The notes: generated from the sequence alone by a model not told the origin. A stretch of DNA of 5,259 nucleotides from an uncultured Collinsella sp. (GCA_902489515.1 CABUAL010000139.1:1-5259); one strand, 5' to 3'; counted from the stretch's first letter, positions 1-4,919 are shown. Numbers and translations are program-made.

Positions 1-578
1 GTCTTTCCCGCGCCGCCGTCTCCCGCGTCGAGATCGAGCGCGCTGGCGACAAGGTGAAGGTCATCATCCTCACCGCTCGCCCCGGCGTTGTCATCGGTAA
101 GAAGGGTGCCGAGATCGATACCCTCCGCACCGAGCTCGAGAAGGTCGCTGGCGTCTCCAAGGGCCAGCTCTCCGTCGACGTTGTCGAGATCAAGCGCCCC
201 GAGCTCGACGCCAACCTCGTTGCTCAGTCCATTGCCGAGCAGCTCGAGGGCCGCGTTGCCTTCCGTCGCGCTATGCGCAAGGCTGTCCAGTCCGCCCGCA
301 AGGCCGGCGCTAAGGGCATCCGTATCCAGTGCTCCGGTCGTCTCGGTGGTGCCGAGATGGGCCGTCGTGAGTGGTACCGCGAGGGTCGCGTGCCTCTGCA
401 CACCCTCCGTGCCAAGATCGACTACGGCACGGCTGTCGCCAGCACCACCATGGGCGCTTGCGGCGTGAAGGTCTGGATCTACCTGGGCGAGAAGCTCCCG
501 GGCCAGCCTGTTCCCAACCCTGCACTCGAGGGCTCTTCCCGTCCTCGTCGTCGTAACTCCGAGAGGAGGGGTCAGTAG
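1..578 (+). CDS. rpsC: 30S ribosomal protein S3, 5' end missing
   Basis: S3 is a small-subunit protein of the 30S head near the mRNA entry tunnel. The open frame runs from base 3 to a TAG at 576-578 and gives 191 visible residues. Compared with E. coli S3 (233 aa), roughly the first 45-50 residues lie outside the window. The type II KH domain shows its signature in [11 protein letters not shown] (visible residues 25-35, GKKG loop at 32-35). The conserved C-terminal S3 block follows with [27 protein letters not shown] split over residues 110-140, then DYGTA and VKVWIYLGE. The protein ends in a short basic tail rich in Arg (RPRRR...ERRGQ). A GTG at 54 is an internal Val codon, not the start, because the family match continues upstream of it. 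The stop overlaps the rplP start by one base, which suggests translational coupling. Confidence 0.97.
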   Translation, partial: LSRAAVSRVEIERAGDKVKVIILTARPGVVIGKKGAEIDTLRTELEKVAGVSKGQLSVDVVEIKRPELDANLVAQSIAEQLEGRVAFRRAMRKAVQSARKAGAKGIRIQCSGRLGGAEMGRREWYREGRVPLHTLRAKIDYGTAVASTTMGACGVKVWIYLGEKLPGQPVPNPALEGSSRPRRRNSERRGQ

Positions 579-1081
579 TGCTTGCCCCTAAGCGTATTCT
601 TCACCGCAAGGTGCAGCGTGGCTCCATGAAGGGCCAGGCCAAGGGTAATACCGAGCTGCATTTCGGCGAGTTTGGTATCCAGGCTCTCGAGGCCCATTGG
701 ATCACCAACCGTCAGATCGAGGCCGCTCGTATTGCCATGACCCGCTACATGAAGCGTGGCGGTCGTGTCTACATCACGATCTTCCCCGATAAGCCCATCA
801 CCAAGAAGCCTGCCGAGACTCGCATGGGTTCTGGTAAGGGTAACCCCGAGGAGTGGGTGGCCGTCGTCAAGCCCGGCCGCATCATGTTCGAGGTCAAGGG
901 CGTGCCCGAGGAGGTCGCTCGCGAGGCTCTGCGTCTTGCACAGCACAAGCTTCCCATCAAGACCAAGATTGTTGCTGCCAAGAACGCTGAGCAGCGCATC
1001 GAGAAGGAGATGGCTGAGGAGGCCGCTCTCGAGGCCAAGTGGGCTGCTGAGGACGCCGCCGCCGCCAAGGAGGAGAACTAA
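578..1081 (+). CDS. rplP: 50S ribosomal protein L16 with acidic C-terminal tail
   Basis: L16 sits at the base of the central protuberance of the 50S subunit, near the A-site tRNA and the peptidyl transferase centre. The start is GTG at 578, fused to the rpsC stop as TAGTG. A clear AGGAGG lies at 564-569 inside rpsC, 8 bases upstream. The N-terminus MLAPKR matches the family start. Other family blocks are [12 protein letters not shown] (with N before it), [21 protein letters not shown] (about residues 66-87) and [23 protein letters not shown] near residue 130. The protein is 167 aa, against about 136-144 aa in most bacteria. The excess is a tail of about 30 residues rich in Ala, Glu and Lys after residue 137. 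The tail is probably helical and exposed; its role is unknown. The stop TAA overlaps the rpmC ATG by one base. Confidence 0.97.
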   Translation: MLAPKRILHRKVQRGSMKGQAKGNTELHFGEFGIQALEAHWITNRQIEAARIAMTRYMKRGGRVYITIFPDKPITKKPAETRMGSGKGNPEEWVAVVKPGRIMFEVKGVPEEVAREALRLAQHKLPIKTKIVAAKNAEQRIEKEMAEEAALEAKWAAEDAAAAKEEN

Positions 1082-1296
1082 TGAAGCCCGCAGAGATTCG
1101 TGAGCTCTCGGACGCTCAGCTCGTTGAGAAGCTGAAGGAAATGCGCGCCGAGCTCTTTAACCTTCGTTTCCAGATGGCCACCAGCCAGCTGGACAACACC
1201 GCTCGCGTCAACACCGTGAAGAAGGACATCGCTCGCGTCCTCACGGAGCAGCGCGCCCGCGAGATCGCAGCGGAGAAGTCCGCTGTCGCCGAGTAG
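1081..1296 (+). CDS. rpmC: 50S ribosomal protein L29
   Basis: L29 is a small helical protein near the peptide exit tunnel of the 50S subunit and is part of the docking site for trigger factor and SRP. It is 71 aa, normal to slightly long for the family. The L29 pattern is clear: an N-terminal helix with ELSDAQLVEKLKEMRAELFNLRFQ, then a second helix after ATSQLDNTARVNTVKKDIARVLTE, each read in frame. The start ATG at 1081 overlaps the rplP stop as TAATG, and AAGGAGG at 1067-1073 lies 7 bases upstream inside rplP, so the two genes are probably translationally coupled. The order rpsC-rplP-rpmC-rpsQ is the standard S10 operon order. Confidence 0.96.
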   Translation: MKPAEIRELSDAQLVEKLKEMRAELFNLRFQMATSQLDNTARVNTVKKDIARVLTEQRAREIAAEKSAVAE

Positions 1297-1312
1297 GACC
1301 TAAGGAGAGAAC

Positions 1313-1573
1313 ATGACTGATTCGCGTAACTCGCGTAAGGTCCGTACGGGTGTCGTTACCTCCGTCTCCGGTGCCAAGACCATTGTTGTCACCATCACCG
1401 AGCGCAAGCGTCACCCCAAGTACGGCAAGATGATGACCAGCTCCAAGAAGCTGCACGCTCACGACGAGGAGTGCACGGCTGGCGTGGGCGATACCGTCCG
1501 CGTTATGGAGACCCGTCCTATGTCCAAGATGAAGCGTTGGCGCCTCATCGAGGTCGTCGAGCGCGCTAAATAA
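1313..1573 (+). CDS. rpsQ: 30S ribosomal protein S17
   Basis: S17 is a primary 16S rRNA binder of OB-fold type that helps assemble the 5' domain of the 30S subunit. It is 86 aa, close to the family length. Family blocks visible are RTGVVTSVSGAKTIVV, then ERKRHPKYGKMM, KLHAHDEE (about residues 49-56), VGDTVRVMETRPMSKMKRWRL and VEVV-like EVVERAK at the end. AAGGAG at 1302-1307 lies 5 bases before the ATG, and the gap to rpmC is 16 bases. It is the last gene of the classical S10 operon. The 118 bases that follow before rplN are the only long gap within the ribosomal cluster of this window. Confidence 0.97.
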   Translation: MTDSRNSRKVRTGVVTSVSGAKTIVVTITERKRHPKYGKMMTSSKKLHAHDEECTAGVGDTVRVMETRPMSKMKRWRLIEVVERAK

Positions 1574-1600
1574 GCAGTCGCTCTTACGACTTGTACGTTT

Positions 1601-1666
1601 CCGAAGATGTGCGTATGCCTGGCTTGCATACCACGGGCCGTATAAAGGCTGCGCACCTCTCTTCGG
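1601..1666 (+). promoter_or_regulatory. Branched RNA structure in the rpsQ-rplN gap (putative spc leader)
   Basis: The gap between rpsQ and rplN can fold into a three-way junction. An outer stem pairs CCGAAGA (1601-1607) with TCTTCGG (1660-1666). After a 1/3-base internal loop the stem continues with GTGCG (1609-1613) and CGCAC (1652-1656). Inside it sit two hairpins: TATGC/GCATA (1614-1618 with 1626-1630, 7-base loop; a competing G-C pair 1613-1631 is possible) and a weaker GGCC/GGCT (1636-1639 with 1647-1650, one G-U pair). The position is the classical start of the spc operon, where ribosomal leaders that bind their own product are common. That this one is a protein-binding leader is inference. 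No convincing promoter was seen here; TTGTAC (1591-1596) with TATGCC (1614-1619) at 17 bases is poor. Confidence 0.45.
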
Positions 1667-1672
1667 TTCTTA

Positions 1673-1684
1673 GTTCGGAGGAAC
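1673..1684 (+). promoter_or_regulatory. rplN ribosome binding site within a small hairpin
   Basis: The likely Shine-Dalgarno GGAGG (1677-1681) lies 10 bases before the rplN ATG. It sits inside a possible 4-bp hairpin, GTTC (1673-1676) with GAAC (1681-1684), whose loop is GGAG. The hairpin is short and may not be stable alone, but it directly follows the larger structure at 1601-1666, so both could act on rplN translation. Confidence 0.35.
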
Positions 1685-1691
1685 ATCTACC

Positions 1692-2060
1692 ATGATTCAG
1701 ATGCAAACCATGCTGAACGTCGCCGACAACTCCGGCGCTCGCAAGATTCGCTGCATCAAGGTGCTTGGCGGTTCCAAGCGTCGTTATGCAGGCATCGGCG
1801 ATGTGTTCATCGGTGCTGTCCAGGAGGCTACCCCTGGCGCCAACGTCAAGAAGAAGGACGTTGTCCGTTGCGTCGTCGTTCGCACCGTTAAGGAGATCCG
1901 CCGCAAGGATGGCTCCTACATTCGCTTTGATGAGAACGCCTGCGTTGTCATCAACAACGATGGTTCGCCCGTCGGCACCCGTATCTTCGGGCCTGTCGCT
2001 CGCGAGCTTCGTGACAAGAAGTACATGAAGATCGTCTCGCTCGCTCCCGAGACCCTGTAG
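1692..2060 (+). CDS. rplN: 50S ribosomal protein L14
   Basis: L14 is a very conserved 50S protein at the subunit interface, contacting 16S rRNA in the 70S ribosome and the site where RsfS binds. The 122 aa match the family length exactly. The start [16 protein letters not shown] is the canonical N-terminus, so the ATG at 1692 is right and later in-frame Met codons are internal. Other blocks are [37 protein letters not shown] (20 residues, in the middle), [20 protein letters not shown] and the final MKIVSLAPE. As in E. coli it is the first gene of the spc group, and it is preceded by a 118-base structured gap. The gap to rplX is 13 bases, so rplX is cotranscribed. Confidence 0.98.
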   Translation: MIQMQTMLNVADNSGARKIRCIKVLGGSKRRYAGIGDVFIGAVQEATPGANVKKKDVVRCVVVRTVKEIRRKDGSYIRFDENACVVINNDGSPVGTRIFGPVARELRDKKYMKIVSLAPETL

Positions 2061-2073
2061 TTAGGGGAGATAT

Positions 2074-2379
2074 ATGTATATCAAGAAGGGCGATAAGGTC
2101 CAGGTTCTCTCTGGTAAGGATCGCGGCAAGCAGGGCGTTGTCCTGCGTGCTCTCCCCGCCGAGAACAAGGTCGTTGTCGAGGGCGTTTCGGTCGTCAAGA
2201 AGGCCGTCAAGCCCAACGCTGCCAACCAGCAGGGCGGCATCGTTTCGCAGGAGGCTCCTATCGACGCCTCCAACGTCAATCTCGTTTGCCCCGAGTGCGG
2301 TAAGGTTACCCGCGTCGGTCACGAGAAGGACGGCAAGAACAAGCTGCGCGTCTGCAAGAAGTGCGGCCACAAGTTCTAA
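2074..2379 (+). CDS. rplX: 50S ribosomal protein L24, four-cysteine form
   Basis: L24 starts 50S assembly by binding the 5' region of 23S rRNA and later sits near the tunnel exit. The 101 aa are normal length. The KOW motif is at the N-terminus ([16 protein letters not shown], residues 6-21). Family blocks [13 protein letters not shown] and [16 protein letters not shown] follow. The C-terminal part carries CPEC (Cys72, Cys75) and CKKC (Cys94, Cys97), a probable zinc ribbon; some bacterial L24 proteins lack these cysteines. The start ATG at 2074 has AGGGGAG (2063-2069) just upstream. In most bacteria rplE follows directly, and in E. coli S8 regulates spc at that junction. Here a terminator begins 27 bases after the stop and no rplE is present. 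Confidence 0.97.
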   Translation: MYIKKGDKVQVLSGKDRGKQGVVLRALPAENKVVVEGVSVVKKAVKPNAANQQGGIVSQEAPIDASNVNLVCPECGKVTRVGHEKDGKNKLRVCKKCGHKF

Positions 2380-2405
2380 GCTGCCCGCAACATCAAGTTG
2401 CTAGC

Positions 2406-2439
2406 AAAGGCCCGGATGCCACGGCACCCGGGCCTTTTT
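2406..2439 (+). terminator. Rho-independent terminator after rplX
   Basis: A perfect 10-bp stem pairs AAAGGCCCGG (2406-2415) with CCGGGCCTTT (2428-2437). It can extend inward by TGC/GCA (2417-2419 with 2424-2426) around a CACG loop, and it runs into TTTTT (2435-2439). A small 5-bp hairpin GCAAC/GTTGC (2387-2391 with 2397-2401) lies between the rplX stop and this stem. This is a textbook strong terminator and marks the end of the ribosomal transcript here. Confidence 0.93.
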
Positions 2440-2440
2440 C

Positions 2441-2506
2441 TATCCCTACTCATTGGGGACATACTTAAATGAGTATCCCTGCTCATTGGGGACAGACTTA
2501 AATGAC
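2441..2506. repeat. Two tandem 33-bp repeat units with GGGGACA core
   Basis: Two adjacent 33-base units (2441-2473 and 2474-2506) differ at only three positions (2448/2481, 2462/2495 and 2473/2506). Each begins TATCCCT, contains CTCATTGGGGACA, and ends with ACTTAAATGA plus one variable base. The first unit contains a perfect 8-bp inverted repeat, TACTCATT (2447-2454) with AATGAGTA (2468-2475), around a 13-base loop holding the GGGGACA core. The array begins directly after the terminator T-run. Hairpin-forming short repeats of this kind resemble REP elements; whether a transposase mobilises them cannot be seen here. Confidence 0.8.
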
Positions 2507-2508
2507 TA

Positions 2509-2595
2509 GTTGATAGGGACGGTCTTTAGATCTGTATATCTGGCCATCTAGGATAGGCTTCAACGAAAGCGGCACTTAGGGACAGTCCTTCGATG
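2509..2595. repeat. Two decayed copies of the GGGACAG repeat
   Basis: Past the intact pair, the core reappears twice in weaker form. TAGGGACGGTCTTTAGAT starts at 2514, and TTAGGGACAGTCCTTCGATG occupies 2576-2595. Both keep the run GGGAC, then a G, then C and TT, as in the intact units, but match poorly outside it. They look like old copies of the same element. The alignment of the first is only about 13 of 23 bases, so its membership is tentative. Confidence 0.45.
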
Positions 2596-2686
2596 TCTGG
2601 TGCCCCCAGAGGGGTGAAGTAATACAGCTGGTTTTGTCTTTAGGGCTTTGGTGCTCCGCCCCTATATGTTTCACAAGGATTGTCGC

Positions 2687-2736
2687 ATGCGCATTTACGC
2701 GCAGAGTCTTGCGCGATGATGCGCATGGCCGCGCAA
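2687..2736. promoter_or_regulatory. Paired palindromic sites upstream of the oxidoreductase gene
   Basis: The pattern ATGCGCATnnnCGCGCA occurs twice in the same orientation, at 2687-2703 and 2719-2735, exactly 32 bases apart. ATGCGCAT is itself a perfect 8-bp palindrome. The second copy is enclosed by a further inverted repeat, TTGCGCG (2709-2715) with CGCGCAA (2730-2736). The spacing is about three helical turns, which would place two bound dimers on one face of the DNA. The location 130-180 bases before the next gene suits operator sites, but the regulator is unknown and the function is inferred. Confidence 0.45.
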
Positions 2737-2781
2737 ATATCTGCTAACTATGGTTAAATAATGACCGATAAACAAATAAAC

Positions 2782-2794
2782 ACGCAAATACAAG
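2782..2794. promoter_or_regulatory. Shared 13-bp motif, copy 1 (putative operator)
   Basis: ACGCAAATACAAG lies 72 bases before the chosen oxidoreductase start. It matches 12 of 13 bases of a site at 4843-4855, before the PTS gene; with 8 more upstream bases the match is about 17 of 21. It sits in an A-rich stretch where CAAATA also repeats at 2734-2739, 2773-2778 and 2785-2790. A DeoR-family repressor is encoded between the two sites and is the natural candidate to bind them, but this is inference. A plain AT-rich promoter element is the alternative. Confidence 0.4.
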
Positions 2795-2802
2795 CAAAAG
2801 CG

Positions 2803-2816
2803 CGCGCAATTGTGCG
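2803..2816. promoter_or_regulatory. 14-bp near-palindrome CGCGCAATTGTGCG
   Basis: CGCGCAA (2803-2809) is followed directly by TTGTGCG (2810-2816), an inverted repeat with one mismatch in seven. The same half-site CGCGCAA occurs at 2730-2736 and, inverted, at 2709-2715. The site sits about 50 bases before the oxidoreductase start, a place where a repressor could block the promoter. No confident -35/-10 pair was found around it. Confidence 0.35.
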
Positions 2817-2855
2817 AATATAGGGCTGTTAGAAATGAAGGACTTCCGATGACTC

Positions 2856-2861
2856 AGGAGG
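2856..2861 (+). promoter_or_regulatory. Ribosome binding site deciding the oxidoreductase start
   Basis: AGGAGG lies 5 bases before the ATG at 2867. An earlier in-frame ATG at 2849 has only AAGGA (2838-2842) 6 bases upstream. The stronger site favours 2867; use of 2849 would add six residues (MTQEAL). Confidence 0.6.
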
Positions 2862-2866
2862 CACTC

Positions 2867-3946
2867 ATGGCAGATTCCAAACAGGCTCCGCTCGACGCCG
2901 AAGCAGCCGCTAAGGCGGCGTTTGCCTCGGTCCAGGATCGGCCGTTCCCCGACGACATTTTTACGGCTCCCGAGCTTCGCTGGGCTGTGATCGGTTGCGG
3001 CGTTATCGCCAACCAGATGGCCCAGTCTCTAGCTCTTGCCGGCCGCAAGCTTGCGGGCGTCGCAAACCGTACGCTATCCAAGGCTCAAGCTTTTGCCGAG
3101 CAGTATGGCATCGAGAAGGTCTATGAGACGGTCGAGGACCTCTACGCCGATCCGGATATCGACGCCGTCTATATCACCACGCCGCACAACACGCATATCA
3201 CCTACCTGCGAGCCGCTCTGGCAGCTGGCAAGCACGTGCTCTGCGAAAAGGCCATTACCCTCAACTCTGCCGAGCTCGACGAGGCCAGTGCCATCGCCGA
3301 CGAGCACAACGTGGTCCTTATGGATGCTACCACGGTGCTCCACATGCCGCTGTATCAGGAGCTGCGCCGTCGCATGGATGCGGGCGACTTTGGCCGCATG
3401 AACCTCGCCCAGCTCAACTTTGGCAGCTATAAGGAGTACGGCGACCTGACCAATCGCTTCTACAACCGCTGCCTTGCCGGCGGCGCCATGCTCGATATTG
3501 GCGTGTATGCCCTGTCCGTCATGCGCCTCTTTATGGCAAGCCAGCCAGCCGAGGTCGTGTCTCTGGGCAATACCTGCGAGACTGGCGTTGACGTCGCGGG
3601 TGGCATTGTCTGCCGTAATGCTGAGCAGCAGCTGGGCGTTGTGAGCCTTACGCTCCACTCCAAGCAGCCCAAGCGCTCGGTCATCAGCTTCGATAAGTGC
3701 TATATCGAGGTCAACGAGTATCCGCGTGCCGACCATGCGACCATCGTGTGGACTGCGGACGGTCACCGTGAGGAGGTCCACGCTGGCACCGAGGCATACG
3801 CTCTGTGCTACGAGATGGCCGACCTGGAGAAGGCCGTTGCCGGCGATGATTCGAAGCGCGAGCTTCTGGGCTATGCTTCTGATGTTATGGAGCTGATGAC
3901 CAAGCTCCGCGCCGACTGGGGAGTCGTGTACCCCGAGGAGGAGTAA
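2867..3946 (+). CDS. Gfo/Idh/MocA-family NAD(P)-dependent oxidoreductase
   Basis: Proteins of this family oxidise or reduce a hydroxyl group on sugars, inositols or related diols with NAD(P). With the chosen start it is 359 aa (365 from ATG 2849), normal for the family. An N-terminal extension of about 35 residues precedes the Rossmann fold, whose dinucleotide loop is GCGVIA (residues 43-48). ITTPHNTH (103-110) matches the usual TPHxxH stretch. CEKAIT (126-131) is the position of the conserved EKP motif; Lys128 is the expected catalytic lysine, and Pro is replaced by Ala. GGAMLDIGVY (205-214) is the conserved C-terminal-domain block found in the branch that includes dihydrodiol dehydrogenases and many sugar-linked members. 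No signal peptide or membrane segment is seen, so it is cytoplasmic. It ends 3 bases before a DeoR-family gene and is probably cotranscribed with it. The substrate is unknown. Confidence 0.9.
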   Translation: MADSKQAPLDAEAAAKAAFASVQDRPFPDDIFTAPELRWAVIGCGVIANQMAQSLALAGRKLAGVANRTLSKAQAFAEQYGIEKVYETVEDLYADPDIDAVYITTPHNTHITYLRAALAAGKHVLCEKAITLNSAELDEASAIADEHNVVLMDATTVLHMPLYQELRRRMDAGDFGRMNLAQLNFGSYKEYGDLTNRFYNRCLAGGAMLDIGVYALSVMRLFMASQPAEVVSLGNTCETGVDVAGGIVCRNAEQQLGVVSLTLHSKQPKRSVISFDKCYIEVNEYPRADHATIVWTADGHREEVHAGTEAYALCYEMADLEKAVAGDDSKRELLGYASDVMELMTKLRADWGVVYPEEE

Positions 3947-3949
3947 GCG

Positions 3950-4696
3950 ATGCTTGCGGAAGATAGGCTCAACGCGATCGTGTCGATGGTGCAGCAGGCT
4001 GGCTCGGTAACGGTGCCCGAGCTTGCCGATGCCCTGGGCGTGACGGCCTCTACCATTCGACGCGACCTGCAGACGCTCGACCGAGCGCACCGCATCGCCA
4101 AGGTGCACGGTGGCGCGACAAGTCTTGAGCGCGCGCACGTGACGCGCGACCTAACGATCAGTGAGCGCAGTGATCTCCATAACGACGACAAGGAGCGTAT
4201 CTGCGCCCGCGCCGCAGCGCTCGTGGAGCCCGAGAGCTTTGTGTACATCGATTCGGGTTCGACAACGCTCAGACTCATCGAGCATCTTCCGCATCTCGAA
4301 TCGGTCACCTATGTGACTGATTCCGTGCTCCATGCTCAGCATCTCGCTGTGCGCGGCATGCGCACCGTGGTGCTGGGCGGCGAGCTTAAACCCGAGACCG
4401 AGGCGCTCGTTGGCCCCGATGCTCTGGCAACCCTAGACCGCTACAACTTTAACTGCGGCTTTTGGGGTTCTAACGGCATTGCCGCCGAGCAGGGCTTTAC
4501 GACGCCCGATATCGAGGAAGCGCAGGTCAAGCGTATCTCGATGCGCCATACAGCCAAACGCTTCGTAATCTCGGACGCCAGTAAGTTTGGCATGGTGGCT
4601 CCCGTAAAATTCGCGGACTTCCGCGACGCAACGATTATTACCGCGGGCGAGGTGCCAGCCAAGTACCAGTCGATAGACAACGTCATCACGGTCTAG
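3950..4696 (+). CDS. DeoR/GlpR-family sugar-responsive transcription regulator
   Basis: DeoR-family proteins usually repress sugar genes and release DNA when a sugar phosphate binds. The 248 aa are typical. The N-terminal winged helix-turn-helix is clear: VPELADALGVTASTIRRDL (residues 22-40) with the recognition helix at STIRRDL, then the family HGGA (53-56). The C-terminal sensor domain has DSGSTT (101-106), a phosphosugar-binding loop, then GGELKPETEALVG (143-155), FWGSNGI (171-177), GFTTPD with EEAQVK, and SDASKFG. AGGAGG at 3936-3941 lies 8 bases before the ATG, inside the upstream gene's last codons. The gene lies between an oxidoreductase and a fructose-type PTS gene, which fits a FruR-like role with a ligand such as fructose 1-phosphate; that ligand is inferred from context only. 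A shared 13-bp motif flanks it on both sides. Confidence 0.92.
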   Translation: MLAEDRLNAIVSMVQQAGSVTVPELADALGVTASTIRRDLQTLDRAHRIAKVHGGATSLERAHVTRDLTISERSDLHNDDKERICARAAALVEPESFVYIDSGSTTLRLIEHLPHLESVTYVTDSVLHAQHLAVRGMRTVVLGGELKPETEALVGPDALATLDRYNFNCGFWGSNGIAAEQGFTTPDIEEAQVKRISMRHTAKRFVISDASKFGMVAPVKFADFRDATIITAGEVPAKYQSIDNVITV

Positions 4697-4718
4697 CGAC
4701 AGGGCGAAGTAAGGCCAA

Positions 4719-4755
4719 AACCACCACAAAGGTGCCTGTCCCCATTGTGGTGGTT
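4719..4755. repeat. 11-bp inverted repeat with TGTCCCC loop after the regulator
   Basis: AACCACCACAA (4719-4729) pairs perfectly with TTGTGGTGGTT (4745-4755) around the 15-base loop AGGTGCCTGTCCCCA. GGCC flanks both sides (4713-4716 and 4761-4764) and could add an outer stem. It starts 22 bases after the regulator stop, so it may slow or end transcription, but no T-run follows. Read on the other strand, the loop gives AATGGGGACAGGCAC, the same TGGGGACAG core as the repeats at 2441-2506. This suggests a dispersed repeat family and not a one-off terminator. Confidence 0.6.
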
Positions 4756-4769
4756 CCGATGGCCCCGCC

Positions 4770-4783
4770 GGGCATGGTTGCCC
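4770..4783. repeat. Short hairpin GGGCA-TGGT-TGCCC
   Basis: A perfect 5-bp stem with a 4-base loop lies 14 bases after the larger inverted repeat. It is not followed by a T-run, so it is not a canonical terminator. It may be part of the same repeat element or chance in GC-rich DNA. Confidence 0.25.
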
Positions 4784-4842
4784 AGTACCCCTGTTTCCAT
4801 ACGACGTGATCATGTCCGTCGGAGCTATCGGCTCTAATCAAA

Positions 4843-4855
4843 ACGCAAACACAAG
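4843..4855. promoter_or_regulatory. Shared 13-bp motif, copy 2 (putative operator)
   Basis: ACGCAAACACAAG lies 64 bases before the PTS gene start and matches the site at 2782-2794 in 12 of 13 bases. The distance to the start codon is similar at both sites (72 and 64 bases). This suits one regulator, most simply the DeoR-family protein encoded between them, acting on both transcription units. That is inferred from position and similarity only. Confidence 0.4.
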
Positions 4856-4862
4856 GTAATAC

Positions 4863-4897
4863 GCAGGTTTTGGCCCTCTGGAGGCGAGGGGTGGGCC
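4863..4897 (+). promoter_or_regulatory. Alternative hairpins in the PTS gene leader
   Basis: Just before the ribosome binding site, GGCCC (4872-4876) can pair with GGGCC (4893-4897), and GCAG (4863-4866) could extend this with CTGC (4897-4900) across a bulge. A competing stem is CCCTC (4874-4878) with GAGGG (4886-4890). Mutually exclusive stems can control expression, but in GC-rich DNA they can also occur by chance, so the call is weak. Confidence 0.25.
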
Positions 4898-4919
4898 TGC
4901 TTGTGCAAAAGGAGGAAAC

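Noticed and set aside
572..946. A 124-codon - strand frame antisense to rplP
   Set aside because: It is fully opposite a ribosomal protein gene, has no family resemblance and no ribosome binding site was evident.
1591..1619. A sigma-70-like promoter for rplN (TTGTAC, 17 bases, TATGCC)
   Set aside because: Only three of six bases match in each box, and the elements overlap the stable RNA structure. A promoter at this operon boundary is plausible but is not supported here.
1951..2370. A 139-codon - strand frame antisense to rplN and rplX
   Set aside because: It spans two ribosomal genes and the gap between them on the wrong strand, with low-complexity translation.
2469..2501. A 10-codon + frame (ATG to TAA) inside the tandem repeat
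   Set aside because: It is made wholly of repeat sequence, has no ribosome binding site, and the frame arises from AATGAG in the repeat arm.
2441..2595. A CRISPR array
   Set aside because: The two good units are directly adjacent with no spacer, later copies are degenerate and irregularly spaced, and no cas gene is present.
2810..2866. A TTG start at 2810 for the oxidoreductase
   Set aside because: The 19 extra residues do not resemble the family, no Shine-Dalgarno precedes TTG, and the TTG lies within a near-palindrome. ATG 2867 has AGGAGG at good spacing.
3074..4138. A 354-codon open frame on the - strand across the oxidoreductase and regulator genes
   Set aside because: It lies antisense to two clear protein families, crosses the boundary between them, and its translation shows no recognisable domain. 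It is a by-product of GC-rich codon use.
4719..4755. The inverted repeat as the Rho-independent terminator of the regulator gene
   Set aside because: No T-run follows on either strand and the stem is not GC-rich at its base. It is better described as a repeat element, though it might still affect transcription.
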